A stretch of DNA of 64,000 nt, taken from NCBI GenBank assembly GCA_045540115.1, contig JAZQGR010000066.1:1-64000 (forward strand), given 5' to 3'. How positions within the stretch are numbered: position 1 is the first letter of the stretch; each line of letters begins with the position of its first letter. This document shows positions 16,025-24,089 of this stretch, piece after piece. Below the pieces are notes generated by a model. It saw only the letters and a program-made list of their open reading frames with translations. It made no database searches and was not told where the DNA came from. Source of the DNA: Colimorpha_A sp045540115. GTDB taxonomy: Bacteria > Bacillota > Clostridia > Oscillospirales > CAG-272. Position numbers and translations under genes: made by a program.

Positions 16025-16104
16025 CAAATAACGTGCCGAACCCTTAAAACCCGAACAAAATCCTCCGAAAATTCAAAAACGCAAACAAAACGTTAACATT
16101 TCCG

Positions 16105-16113
16105 TGCTATAAT
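16105..16113 (+). promoter_or_regulatory. Extended -10 promoter of the two-component operon
   Basis: TGC-TATAAT with no clear -35 at 17 nt. It is 35 nt ahead of the response-regulator ATG. Confidence 0.5.
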
Positions 16114-16147
16114 ATAAAAAATCACCCGAAAACAGGGAGGCAGGATA

Positions 16148-16819
16148 ATGTTTAAAATATTGGTCGTAGAGGACGATAAGGACCTGAACAAGACCGTCTG
16201 CTCGTTTCTTTCCAATAGCGGATACGAGGCGACGGGCTGTCTTAATGCAAACGAGGCATACGACGCGATGTACGACAATATGTTCGACCTCATAATATCC
16301 GACATTATGATGCCGGGGGTTGACGGCTTTGAATTTGCCCGAAACGTAAGAGAGCTGAATCAGGAGATCCCGATCCTCTTCATGACCGCTAGAGACGATA
16401 TTGCCTCAAAGCAGAGAGGATTCCGAATCGGTGTCGACGATTATATGGTCAAGCCGATCGACCTCGACGAGCTGTTTCTGCGTATCGGGGCGCTCCTTCG
16501 CCGTGCGAAGATCGCATCGAGCCGAAAGCTCGAGATCGGCTCCTTCGTAATGGATGCCGACGAGCACACCGCTTACCTTAGCGGCGAGGAAATTTCACTT
16601 ACGAACCGCGAGTTCAGTATCTTGTATAAGCTCCTTTCCTACCCGAAAAAGACCTTCACACGCACTCAGCTTATGGACGAATTTTGGGACGCAGATACCG
16701 AGACCGCGCCGAGAGCTGTCGACGTTTATATGACGAAGCTACGCTCGAAGCTCTCGGAGTGCGAGGATTTTGAAATTAAGACGGTTCACGGGCTTGGCTA
16801 CAAGGCGGTGATAAAATGA
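16148..16819 (+). CDS. OmpR-family response regulator
   Basis: The 223-residue protein has a receiver domain (1-118) with acidic pocket EDD (8-10), phosphoacceptor Asp52 in ISDIMMPG, Thr80 in FMTAR and Lys102 in VKPID. A linker leads to a winged-helix DNA-binding domain (about 130-223) ending HGLGYKAV. It overlaps its kinase by 4 nt. The closest upstream genes are two peptide-exporter-like ABC pairs, so these may be its targets, although 0.7 kb of repeats separates them. The ATG follows AGGGAGG. Confidence 0.93.
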   Translation: MFKILVVEDDKDLNKTVCSFLSNSGYEATGCLNANEAYDAMYDNMFDLIISDIMMPGVDGFEFARNVRELNQEIPILFMTARDDIASKQRGFRIGVDDYMVKPIDLDELFLRIGALLRRAKIASSRKLEIGSFVMDADEHTAYLSGEEISLTNREFSILYKLLSYPKKTFTRTQLMDEFWDADTETAPRAVDVYMTKLRSKLSECEDFEIKTVHGLGYKAVIK

Positions 16820-17883
16820 AAAAGCCGACAGTCAAGGGCGTGCTCAAGTCGGTCAATAATTTTCTCATATTCTTTCTTACGATCGGCTTTGCGGTCTCCT
16901 GCTGTATGATGCTGTTTTTAAGCACGATGGCAAAGTCAATGGATCTGACCTATACGGCAGAAAATATCGAATCGGCGGCGAAGATCACGTTTATAAACGT
17001 GCTGATCCTCACCTTTATTTTCGCGACGATCGACCACGTAAGGAGAAAAATCAACGTCGACCGCCCCGCAAAAATAATCACCGACACGACCGAAAAGATA
17101 ATGCAGGGCGATTTTTCCGCGCGCGTTCCGAATATGCACGGCGCGGGTATGGACGGCTTCAACCGTATCGGCGCGGCGGTGAATCAGATGGCGTCAGAGC
17201 TGAAAAGCGTTGAAACGCTCCGTACCGATTTTATCGCGAACGTGTCGCACGAAATGAAAACCCCACTTGCCGTTATGCAGAATTACGGAACGCTTTTGCA
17301 GTCTCCGGATCTGAGCGACGAAAAGCGCCTTGAATATGCAAAGGGTGTGACCGATGCTTCCCGCCGTATGGCGGATATGATGACGAATATCCTCAAGCTC
17401 AACCGCCTCGAAAATCAGCAGATATACCCCGAAATTACCGAGTTTGACCTCGGTGAGCAGCTTTGCGAATGCCTGCTCAGATATGAGAGCGTGTGGGAAG
17501 AATCGGAGATAGAGATCGATACCGATATCGAAGAAAACGTAATGATAAAAGCCGACGCCGAGCTGCTGAGCCACGTCTGGAGCAATCTGTTTTCAAACGC
17601 CTTCAAGTTTACCGATAAGGGCGGACGGGTGTCGGTTTCACTATCCGCAACCGAGCATCACGCAATCGTCAAGGTGACCGACACGGGCTGCGGAATGACT
17701 CCCGAGGTCGGCGCGCATATATTCGAAAAGTTCTATCAGGGAGACACCTCCCATTCCGTTCAGGGCAACGGGCTTGGTCTTGCGCTCGTCAAGAGAGTCG
17801 TTGACATAATGAAGGGCGAGATAAGTGTCGAAAGCGTGCTCGGAAAGGGAACGACCTTTACGGTCAGAATGAGGAGGGCGTAA
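16816..17883 (+). CDS. Sensor histidine kinase
   Basis: The 355-residue kinase has two membrane helices (about 15-36 and 57-75) with only about 20 residues outside, then HAMP (about 76-130), the dimerisation domain with His145 in NVSHEMKTP and an HATPase domain with N box (WSNLFSNAFKF), DTGCGM and GNGLGLALVK. The very short external loop is the form seen in intramembrane-sensing kinases that often watch cell-envelope stress or an ABC transporter partner. It overlaps the regulator by 4 nt and the next membrane gene by 1 nt. Confidence 0.9.
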   Translation: MKKPTVKGVLKSVNNFLIFFLTIGFAVSCCMMLFLSTMAKSMDLTYTAENIESAAKITFINVLILTFIFATIDHVRRKINVDRPAKIITDTTEKIMQGDFSARVPNMHGAGMDGFNRIGAAVNQMASELKSVETLRTDFIANVSHEMKTPLAVMQNYGTLLQSPDLSDEKRLEYAKGVTDASRRMADMMTNILKLNRLENQQIYPEITEFDLGEQLCECLLRYESVWEESEIEIDTDIEENVMIKADAELLSHVWSNLFSNAFKFTDKGGRVSVSLSATEHHAIVKVTDTGCGMTPEVGAHIFEKFYQGDTSHSVQGNGLGLALVKRVVDIMKGEISVESVLGKGTTFTVRMRRA

Positions 17884-18767
17884 TGAACCTGAAAAAGCTT
17901 GGGCTCAAGCTCCTGTTTCCGCATATCGCGCTGATGATATTGCTTGTCCCCGTGTCGACGGCGGCTCTCGTCTGCTCGATGGTTTTTCTGGGGAAGACCT
18001 CGGCAGTCTCGATAATCTCCTACGTCCTGTCGGCTTATACGCTGACGGTCTGGTGCTTCAAGATACCGTATCTGATTCGTTTTTTCAAGAAATTCAAAAA
18101 CGAAAACAAATATATCGCGGTCTGGCGGGGTGATGCGAACCTGAGAGTGAATATCTCTCTTTACGGCACGCTGATATTCAATACCGCCTACGCCGCGCTT
18201 CAGCTCGGAATGGGCATCCGTCACAGATCGTTCTGGTTCACCTCGCTGTCCTGCTACTACATCTTTCTTGCCGCGATGCGCTTCTTTCTTCTGCGCCACA
18301 CAAGAAAAAACAAGCCGGGCGAATACCTTGAAGCCGAGCTTCGCAAGACGCGTGCGTGCGGCGTGGTGCTGCTGACGATGAACCTCGCGCTTGCGCTCAT
18401 GATCTTCTTTATGGTCTATTGGAACAGGACCTTTATTCACCACGAAATCACAACGATATCGCTTGCGGCATACACATTCACCTCGTTCACGCTCGCCATC
18501 GTGAATATCGTGAAGTACCGCAAGTACGAAAGCCCCGTTTACACGGCATCAAAGGCAATTTCGCTCGCGGCGGCGTGCGTTTCGATGCTGACGCTTGAAT
18601 CGACGATGCTGACTACTTTCGGCACCGAATCGCTCAGCCTGACTGAAAGGAGATTATTCCTCGGTCTGAGCGGCGGCGCGATCTCGGCGTTTATCATCGC
18701 GATGGCAATATATATGATCGTTAAGGTAACGAAATCACTTAAGCGGCTCAAAGCCGTCAAGGAGTAA
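17883..18767 (+). CDS. Eight-helix membrane protein of the two-component operon
   Basis: The family is not recognised. About eight hydrophobic segments span the 294 residues (near 13-37, 43-60, 87-110, 117-137, 155-180, 190-210, 217-240, 255-280). Its ATG overlaps the kinase stop codon (TAATG), so translation is coupled. That makes a functional tie to the sensor likely, for example as an accessory sensor or a transported-signal component. No catalytic motif is seen. Confidence 0.75.
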   Translation: MNLKKLGLKLLFPHIALMILLVPVSTAALVCSMVFLGKTSAVSIISYVLSAYTLTVWCFKIPYLIRFFKKFKNENKYIAVWRGDANLRVNISLYGTLIFNTAYAALQLGMGIRHRSFWFTSLSCYYIFLAAMRFFLLRHTRKNKPGEYLEAELRKTRACGVVLLTMNLALALMIFFMVYWNRTFIHHEITTISLAAYTFTSFTLAIVNIVKYRKYESPVYTASKAISLAAACVSMLTLESTMLTTFGTESLSLTERRLFLGLSGGAISAFIIAMAIYMIVKVTKSLKRLKAVKE

Positions 18768-18770
18768 AAA

Positions 18771-19175
18771 ATGGAAAACAAAGAAACCTTTAACTATACC
18801 TACTCCGCAAAGGAGCAGGACGAAATAAAGGCGATCCGTAAAAAATACGAGAAGCCGATCGAGGTCGAGGATAAAATGTCGGCGCTTCGCCGCCTTGACG
18901 CGTCGGTGACTAAAAAGGCTACCGTTGTTTCGCTGATATTCGGTATAATCGGCGCGCTTGTGATGGGCTCGGGAATGAGCCTCGCGATGGAAAAAACCTT
19001 TGCGGAATTTCTCGGAATGGGAGAAACGACCGCGATGCTCGTCGGAATATCCGTCGGCGTTGTCGGGATCATCCTCGTCGCGCTTGCGTATCCGATATAT
19101 AACGGTATCGTAAAAAGGGAGCGCGAAAGGATCGCCCCCGAGATCATCCGCCTGACCGATGAGCTGATGAAATGA
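18771..19175 (+). CDS. Two-helix membrane protein, last gene of the two-component operon
   Basis: The family is not named with confidence; I believe such proteins are common as unnamed Clostridia proteins. The 134-residue protein has a charged N-terminal third with AKEQDEIKAIRKKYE, a Lys-rich stretch, and two helices (about 50-70 and 85-108), then a basic-acidic tail. It starts 3 nt after the preceding gene and is followed by a terminator. No function is evident. Confidence 0.75.
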   Translation: MENKETFNYTYSAKEQDEIKAIRKKYEKPIEVEDKMSALRRLDASVTKKATVVSLIFGIIGALVMGSGMSLAMEKTFAEFLGMGETTAMLVGISVGVVGIILVALAYPIYNGIVKRERERIAPEIIRLTDELMK

Positions 19176-19179
19176 AAGA

Positions 19180-19210
19180 GAAAAGCACCTGCCGAAGCAG
19201 GTGCTTTTTA
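19180..19210 (+). terminator. Terminator of the two-component operon
   Basis: AAAAGCACCTGC-CGAA-GCAGGTGCTTTTT, almost the same hairpin as at 10866. Confidence 0.9.
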
Positions 19211-19256
19211 GATAAAAGAGAATAATGAATAGATAATAAATAATAAAATAATTGGC

Positions 19257-19650
19257 GTGAGAACAGGGGCGTTATCTTGCCTTCCCCTCAGGGGGAAGTT
19301 AAGAGGCGGAGCCTCGGATGAGGTGTTCCAAAGGGATGTAACATCTTTTTACGCGGGCTCCTCCACCGCCTACGGCGGAGCCCCCTTTGCACAAGGGAGC
19401 CTAAGAACGCAGCGAAGCGTCGGGACGTTATCTTGCCTTCCCCTCAGGGGAAGGTGCTGAACGAAGTGAAGCGGATGAGGTGTAGGCGGCAACGCCGCCG
19501 TGTGCCTCGCCCTTCGGGAGAGGTGGCACGAAGTGCCGGAGAGGGTGTTAAAAACGATGTAACACCGTTTTTACGTGGGCTCCTCACCGCCTTCGGCGGA
19601 GCCCCCTCCCGGAGGGAGCCTAAGAACGTTGCGAAGTATTGGGGTGTTGT
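19257..19650. repeat. Cluster of palindromic repeat copies
   Basis: The stretch holds the GCCTTCCCC...GGATGAGGTG element at 19279-19326 and 19435-19482, each with a variable tail. A second repeat type occurs at 19357-19405 and 19577-19628: GGGCTCCTC...CCGCC-loop-GGCGGAGCCCCC, then GGGAGCCTAAGAACG. The two types alternate. No gene is supported. Confidence 0.78.
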
Positions 19651-19667
19651 CTTGCCTTCCCGCGATA

Positions 19668-19695
19668 TTGACATTTCGCGGAGGTATGATATAAT
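19668..19695 (+). promoter_or_regulatory. Promoter of the PstS-like operon
   Basis: TTGACA (19668-19673), 16 nt, TATAAT (19690-19695) with an upstream TATGA. It begins right after the last repeat copy. Confidence 0.78.
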
Positions 19696-19739
19696 AAAAT
19701 CAAGCTAACACAAGGCGCATTCAAAAAAGGAGTCTGTAT

Positions 19740-20018
19740 ATGTTTATTATAAGATTGATAATCGGTCTGTTAGGACAATTTTTTACGATTTTTCTCTTTT
19801 TCGGTATTCCGATATTGACGGTAGGTTTTTTTATCAAAAGCTTATACGGATATATAAAAGCAAGAAAAACAAACAAAGAGATTCCCGACACGTTTCCTGC
19901 TGAAGAAATGAAAAAGCGGCTCGTCCGTTTGGTAGTTTCATCAATTATGATGGGCGTACTTGTAGCGGCGGTGATCGGTGTTATCTGGCTGATGTATATG
20001 GCGGCCGCATATATGTGA
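19740..20018 (+). CDS. Small membrane protein (92 aa) in PstS-like operon
   Basis: The family is not recognised. A long N-terminal hydrophobic stretch (about 3-36, probably two helices) and a C-terminal helix (about 66-90) flank a basic, cytoplasmic-type loop (KARKTNKEIPDTF). The ATG follows AAAAGGAG. It is the first gene after the promoter and precedes a second very small membrane gene and the binding protein, all within a few bases. Confidence 0.72.
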   Translation: MFIIRLIIGLLGQFFTIFLFFGIPILTVGFFIKSLYGYIKARKTNKEIPDTFPAEEMKKRLVRLVVSSIMMGVLVAAVIGVIWLMYMAAAYM

Positions 20019-20025
20019 GGTGGCT

Positions 20026-20166
20026 ATGAAAAACCGAACCTATTACACTGTACTTTTCGCCGTGCTCGGAATTTGTGTCGCTTTGACCGTTGCTCACCTT
20101 ATCTACGCAATCTACGCATACGAGCATTGCTCCATTATCTACTTTATAGGGAAGGAGCTGTGGTAA
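20026..20166 (+). CDS. Very small membrane protein (46 aa)
   Basis: A short gene between 19740-20018 and the PstS-like protein. ATG 20026 follows GTGAGGTGG, one helix spans about residues 7-29, and the frame stops with TAA at 20164-20166, directly abutting the next ATG. The last codons contain the GGAAGGAG ribosome site of the binding-protein gene, so the overlap is purposeful in layout. The sequence MKNRTYYTVLFAVLG...FIGKELW has no recognised relative. Its reality rests on the coding layout and spacing only. Confidence 0.6.
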   Translation: MKNRTYYTVLFAVLGICVALTVAHLIYAIYAYEHCSIIYFIGKELW

Positions 20167-21153
20167 ATGAAATTGCGTAAGCAGATAATTTCGATCATTC
20201 TTCTGATAGCGGTATTTGCGGTTTTTAATTTCAGTATGTATATGCTGCTCACACGTCGGCTGTCAAACAATTTCAGCGATGCAACAAGGGCGCAGATGGT
20301 CGACGTCGGAAGGTATCTGCCGCATAACGAAAGCTCCGATCTTCCGAAGATAGAGACTTCCTTTAAGCTTGAAGAGGATCTCCCCGTGCTTGACGGTGCG
20401 GCGGCGCTCGTTCCCGTTTACGCGGGGGTAATACATAACGTCTATCCCGAGGGCTGTGTCACTTACGAGGGCGGAAAATTCTCGGACGATAATTTTTACG
20501 GCGAAAACTTCGCCCCCGACAGCGCGATGCAGTATAAGAATACCGTGCGCGGATATAAGGCGATAGTCGACGGCGAGACCGACGTTCTTTTCTGTGCGGC
20601 ACCGTCGGAGGAGCAGAAAAAATATGCGTCAGAAAAGGGCGTGGAGCTTGTTTACGTTCCGATCGGGCTTGAGGGCTTCGTTTTCTTCGTGAATGAGAAA
20701 AACCCCGTCGATAACCTGACGGTCGATCAGATAAGAAAGATCTATTCCTGTAAATATACAAACTGGAAGGACGTCGGCGGCGCAAACCGTATAATCAATC
20801 CCGTAACGAGGCTGAAGGGAAGCGGAAGCCAGACGGCGTTTGAAGCGTTTATGGGAGATCATAAGATCGGGAAAAAATCCCCGTTTGCGATCACGGGCGC
20901 CTCGATCGGCTTTTCCTTCAGGTACTATATGGACGGCATCGTCGGAAACGATTCTGTGAAGATGCTTTCGCTCAACGGCGTATATCCGAGTGCCGAAAAT
21001 ATCAGGAACAGAAGCTATCCTGTCGTCGTGCAGTTCTACGCCATTTACAGAGCGGATAACGATAACGAAAATATTCCCGCGCTGATCGAATGGCTCTTGT
21101 CGGACGAGGGGCAAAGCCTTATAGAAAAGACGGGATACGTCAGAATCAAGTAA
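20167..21153 (+). CDS. PstS-like periplasmic-binding-type protein, membrane anchored
   Basis: The 328-residue protein has an uncleaved-looking N-terminal helix (about 7-28) and a PBP-like domain of the phosphate-binding class. The ligand-loop motif GSGSQTAFEAFMG lies near 217-229, and a typical EFVFFVN-like strand (LEGFVFFVNEKNPV) with LTVDQIRKIYS precedes it. No Pst permease or ATPase gene is nearby, so it may bind a signal or pass its ligand to a distant transporter. It lacks a lipobox. It ends the three-gene operon. Confidence 0.8.
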   Translation: MKLRKQIISIILLIAVFAVFNFSMYMLLTRRLSNNFSDATRAQMVDVGRYLPHNESSDLPKIETSFKLEEDLPVLDGAAALVPVYAGVIHNVYPEGCVTYEGGKFSDDNFYGENFAPDSAMQYKNTVRGYKAIVDGETDVLFCAAPSEEQKKYASEKGVELVYVPIGLEGFVFFVNEKNPVDNLTVDQIRKIYSCKYTNWKDVGGANRIINPVTRLKGSGSQTAFEAFMGDHKIGKKSPFAITGASIGFSFRYYMDGIVGNDSVKMLSLNGVYPSAENIRNRSYPVVVQFYAIYRADNDNENIPALIEWLLSDEGQSLIEKTGYVRIK

Positions 21154-21190
21154 TGTCATTTTGCGTTTTTACGCTGAAAGGACGGTAAAT

Positions 21191-22165
21191 ATGAGCACGT
21201 GTATCAACAAAAGGGTCTTCTGCGCCTGTGCGTCGCTTTTGCTTGCGGCGTCACTTGCAATTTCCGCGTCTGCCGCTGCTGCGCCCGAAAAAGGAACGCT
21301 CGTTATTTTGGGCGATTCCATAGGAACGGGACACAGCCTTCCCGACTACAACAGCGAGGGAGATCCGAAGTCGAAATATTCGTGGGCGACACTGCTTTCG
21401 AAAAAATACGGCGCGAAGCAGATAAATCTTGCTGTCGACGGCGACACGACCTCCGACCTTCTTGAGGTCGTAAATGACGCGTCAAAGCGCAGAGTGATAG
21501 CTGACGCCAAGGTGATCTGCATCTCTGTCGGCGGAAACAATTTCCTTCAGCTTATGGGAAGATTGGCTCTGAGCGGTACGATTTTTGACGGCGAGGCGGT
21601 CGAAAGCGCCTACGTTGAGATGGAGACGGCGGCGGAACGTGATCTTGACGCGATCTTTGCCGAGCTGAAAAAGATAAATCCCGACGCGAAGGTGCTTGTT
21701 CAGACTTTGTTTGAGCCGTACCGCTATTTTGAGATACAGGTGACGCCCGAGCAAACGGTTGCCGAATGGATGGGCGCGTTCATTGACCGATATAATGCCG
21801 TCCTGACGGCAAAGGCAGAGTCTCACGGCTTCACGGTCGTTGACGTTGCGAAAAAGTTTGAAGCCGACGGACAGAAAAGCTGGGTGTATACCTCTATGAG
21901 CGAGGGAACGCTTGCTGAAGCCATTATAGCGTTCGCAACCGCGAATCCGCATCCGACAAAGGACGGTCACAAGGGTATCTTCGATGCCTACTGCGAAACG
22001 GCGGGAAATATTTTCACGGCGGCGTTCGGAGACGAAAACACCTCGGGAGCTCGCGCCTCGGGCTCGGATAATAAGCATATCGGGCTGATCGTCGGGATCG
22101 GCATCGGCACAATTCTAATCGGTAGCGCGTGCGCGCTGATACTCGCAAAGAAAAAACGCAGTTAA
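21191..22165 (+). CDS. Secreted, membrane-tethered SGNH/GDSL hydrolase
   Basis: The 324-residue protein has a cleavable-looking signal peptide (about 1-31, ending SASAAAA), a GDSL block LGDSIGTG with Ser43, the GGNNF block III, and the His block NPHPTKDGHKG near 257-267. A C-terminal helix with a KKKRS tail holds it in the membrane, like a sortase-free wall enzyme. Likely substrates are acyl or acetyl esters on extracellular glycans or lipids. The start ATG follows AAAGGACGG. The next gene overlaps its end. Confidence 0.85.
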   Translation: MSTCINKRVFCACASLLLAASLAISASAAAAPEKGTLVILGDSIGTGHSLPDYNSEGDPKSKYSWATLLSKKYGAKQINLAVDGDTTSDLLEVVNDASKRRVIADAKVICISVGGNNFLQLMGRLALSGTIFDGEAVESAYVEMETAAERDLDAIFAELKKINPDAKVLVQTLFEPYRYFEIQVTPEQTVAEWMGAFIDRYNAVLTAKAESHGFTVVDVAKKFEADGQKSWVYTSMSEGTLAEAIIAFATANPHPTKDGHKGIFDAYCETAGNIFTAAFGDENTSGARASGSDNKHIGLIVGIGIGTILIGSACALILAKKKRS

Positions 22166-22179
22166 TGGAGGAGCAGATT

Positions 22180-22704
22180 GTGAAACACGTTCTTGTAGTT
22201 GTAGATATTCAAAAGGACTTCGTCGACGGTGCTCTCGGCACTAAAGAGGCAGTTTCGATGATAGACAACGCGGTGAATAAGATCCGCGAATTTGAAGGCG
22301 AAATTTTCGTAACCTACGACACGCATTTTGAGGATTATATGAATACTGCCGAGGGCAAAAAGCTTCCCGTTCCGCATTGCATCAAGGGGAAAAGCGGCTG
22401 GGAGCTTGATAAGAATGTCGCCGCGGCGCTTGAGGGTAAGGATTTTACGACTGTTGAGAAGCTGACGTTCGGCTCGGTCGACCTGCCTGCACTCGTAAAT
22501 GAAGCCGTCGGAGAGGAGGATTTTGATATTACGCTCATCGGTCTCTGCACCGATATCTGTGTCGTGTCGAACGCCCTTATTTTGAAGGCGAGCTTCCCCG
22601 AAAGGGAGGTTTACGTCGATTCCTCCGCTTGCGCGGGCGTGACGGTCGATAGCCATAACGCGGCTTTGATTACGATGAAAATGTGCCAGATAAACGTGAT
22701 ATAA
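22180..22704 (+). CDS. Isochorismatase-like cysteine hydrolase (nicotinamidase type)
   Basis: The 174-residue protein shows the complete triad of the family: Asp9 in VVVDIQKDF, Lys94 in TVEKLTFGS and Cys127 in GLCTDICV. Asp49-His/Asp-type residues in TYDTHFEDY (46-54) fit a metal-binding nicotinamidase. GTG 22180 lies 8 nt after GGAGGAG and is preferred to the ATG at 22165, whose own upstream region lacks a ribosome site. Recycling of nicotinamide to nicotinate is the most likely activity, but other amides are possible. Confidence 0.82.
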   Translation: MKHVLVVVDIQKDFVDGALGTKEAVSMIDNAVNKIREFEGEIFVTYDTHFEDYMNTAEGKKLPVPHCIKGKSGWELDKNVAAALEGKDFTTVEKLTFGSVDLPALVNEAVGEEDFDITLIGLCTDICVVSNALILKASFPEREVYVDSSACAGVTVDSHNAALITMKMCQINVI

Positions 22705-22719
22705 ATTGATGCAAACATC

Positions 22720-22748
22720 TTTACAAATCGGATAACAAGTGCTATAAT
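22720..22748 (+). promoter_or_regulatory. Promoter of nagB
   Basis: TTTACA (22720-22725), 17 nt, TATAAT (22743-22748). Confidence 0.78.
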
Positions 22749-22783
22749 TTAAGCGTAATTTTATACTTTGAAGGAGAAAAATC

Positions 22784-23569
22784 ATGAAACTTATCATCAA
22801 AGACAACTACGCGGCAATGAGTGAATGGGCAGCGCAGCACATCGCGAATGCCATAAACAATCACAAAGAGGACCGTCCCTTTGTTCTCGGACTTCCGACA
22901 GGCTCTTCCCCCCTCGGAGTTTATAAGAGACTTGCCGAGATGAACAAGGCAGGCGAGGTTACCTTCAAGAACGTCGTTACCTTCAATATGGACGAATACG
23001 TTGGACTTCCCCGCGAGCACGACCAGAGCTACTGGTACTTTATGCACGACAATTTCTTCAACCACATCGATATTCCCGCAGAAAACGTAAACATTCTTAA
23101 CGGTATGGCGGAAGATCTCGAGGCTGAGTGCCAGAGATACGAGGACAAGATCGCGTCCTACGGCGGAATCGACCTCTTCCTCGGCGGAAGCGGCGTTGAC
23201 GGACACATCGCGTTCAACGAGCCCTTCACCTCTCTTACCTCCCGTACAGGCGTTCGCGCTCTTACCGAGGATACCCTTATCGTAAACTCCCGTTTCTTCG
23301 GAAACGATCCCGAGAAGGTTCCGAAGACCGCGCTTTCCGTTGGTGTCGGCACCGTTTGCGACTCCAAGCAGGTTCTCCTCCTCATCAGCGGACACAACAA
23401 GGCACGCGCTCTCCGTCATTGCGTTGAGGGTGGCGTTGACCATGCTTGGACGATCAGCGCTCTCCAGCTTCATAAGGACGGCATCATTGCTTGCGACGAG
23501 GCTGCTTGCGGCGAGCTCAAGGTGGATACCTACAAGTACTTCAAGGAAATCTACAAGAACGAAAAGTAA
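22784..23569 (+). CDS. nagB: Glucosamine-6-phosphate deaminase
   Basis: The 261-residue enzyme turns glucosamine 6-phosphate into fructose 6-phosphate and ammonia. It shows the phosphate loop GLPTGSSP (36-43), NMDEY with Asp70, and GVDGHIAFNEP carrying Asp139, His141 and Glu146, matching the catalytic residues of characterised NagB. It is monocistronic with its own promoter and terminator. Its codon use is more biased than that of its neighbours, as in highly expressed genes, which fits growth on amino sugars. No nagA is beside it. Confidence 0.96.
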   Translation: MKLIIKDNYAAMSEWAAQHIANAINNHKEDRPFVLGLPTGSSPLGVYKRLAEMNKAGEVTFKNVVTFNMDEYVGLPREHDQSYWYFMHDNFFNHIDIPAENVNILNGMAEDLEAECQRYEDKIASYGGIDLFLGGSGVDGHIAFNEPFTSLTSRTGVRALTEDTLIVNSRFFGNDPEKVPKTALSVGVGTVCDSKQVLLLISGHNKARALRHCVEGGVDHAWTISALQLHKDGIIACDEAACGELKVDTYKYFKEIYKNEK

Positions 23570-23575
23570 TATGAT

Positions 23576-23603
23576 AAAAAGCACCCGAAAGGGTGCTTTT
23601 TTG
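23576..23603 (+). terminator. Terminator of nagB
   Basis: AAAAAGCACCC-GAAA-GGGTGCTTTTTT. Confidence 0.9.
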
Positions 23604-23639
23604 GTGAATAATGAATAATGAATGATGAATAATGAATAA

Positions 23640-23945
23640 TTGTCGTGCGAAGCATCGAGACGTTGTTAGCCTTCCCCAGCGGGGGAAGGGGGACCGCAGA
23701 CGCTGCGTCTGCGGTGGATGAGGTGTTCCAAGGGGATGTAACATCGTTTCAAAACGGACAGTCGAGGTGAGGGGTTCCCCGAAGCGAATAAAATGAGCTT
23801 TGGGGGTTCCGAGGTTGCCTGTCCCTACAAACAACGTATCGAAGCATCGGGAAGTCATCTCGCCTTCCCCAGCGGGGGAAGGGGGACCACCGAAGGTGGT
23901 TGATGAGGTGTCCCGAAGGAATGTTACATTGTTTATACGCGGGCG
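23640..23945. repeat. Repeat cluster between nagB and the GH42 gene
   Basis: Copies of GCCTTCCCC...GATGAGGTG lie at 23669-23726 and 23862-23910. Between them, a GGACAG...CTGTCC hairpin unit (23756-23824) carries a 40-bp segment (23771-23810) in its loop. The same 40 bp occurs inverted at 40606-40645. No gene is supported. The gap from 23946 to 24023 shows nothing else. Confidence 0.8.
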
Positions 23946-24023
23946 ACCAACGCTCGCCCGTACAAGGTGCTTCCAAACGTTTTTGCGTGATGTTGCTTCA
24001 CATCAAATATTTCCCGAAATCCG

Positions 24024-24052
24024 TTGACAAACACCTGCAAAAATGATAATAT
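24024..24052 (+). promoter_or_regulatory. Promoter of the GH42 operon
   Basis: TTGACA (24024-24029), 17 nt, TAATAT (24047-24052). A GATAAT two bases earlier would give a 15-nt spacer. Confidence 0.65.
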
Positions 24053-24089
24053 GACCTTGACATCACCATCTCTGAAGGGAGACAAAAAT

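Noticed and set aside
19257..19708. Two open frames upstream of the PstS-like operon
   Set aside because: Both are translations of the palindromic repeat copies.
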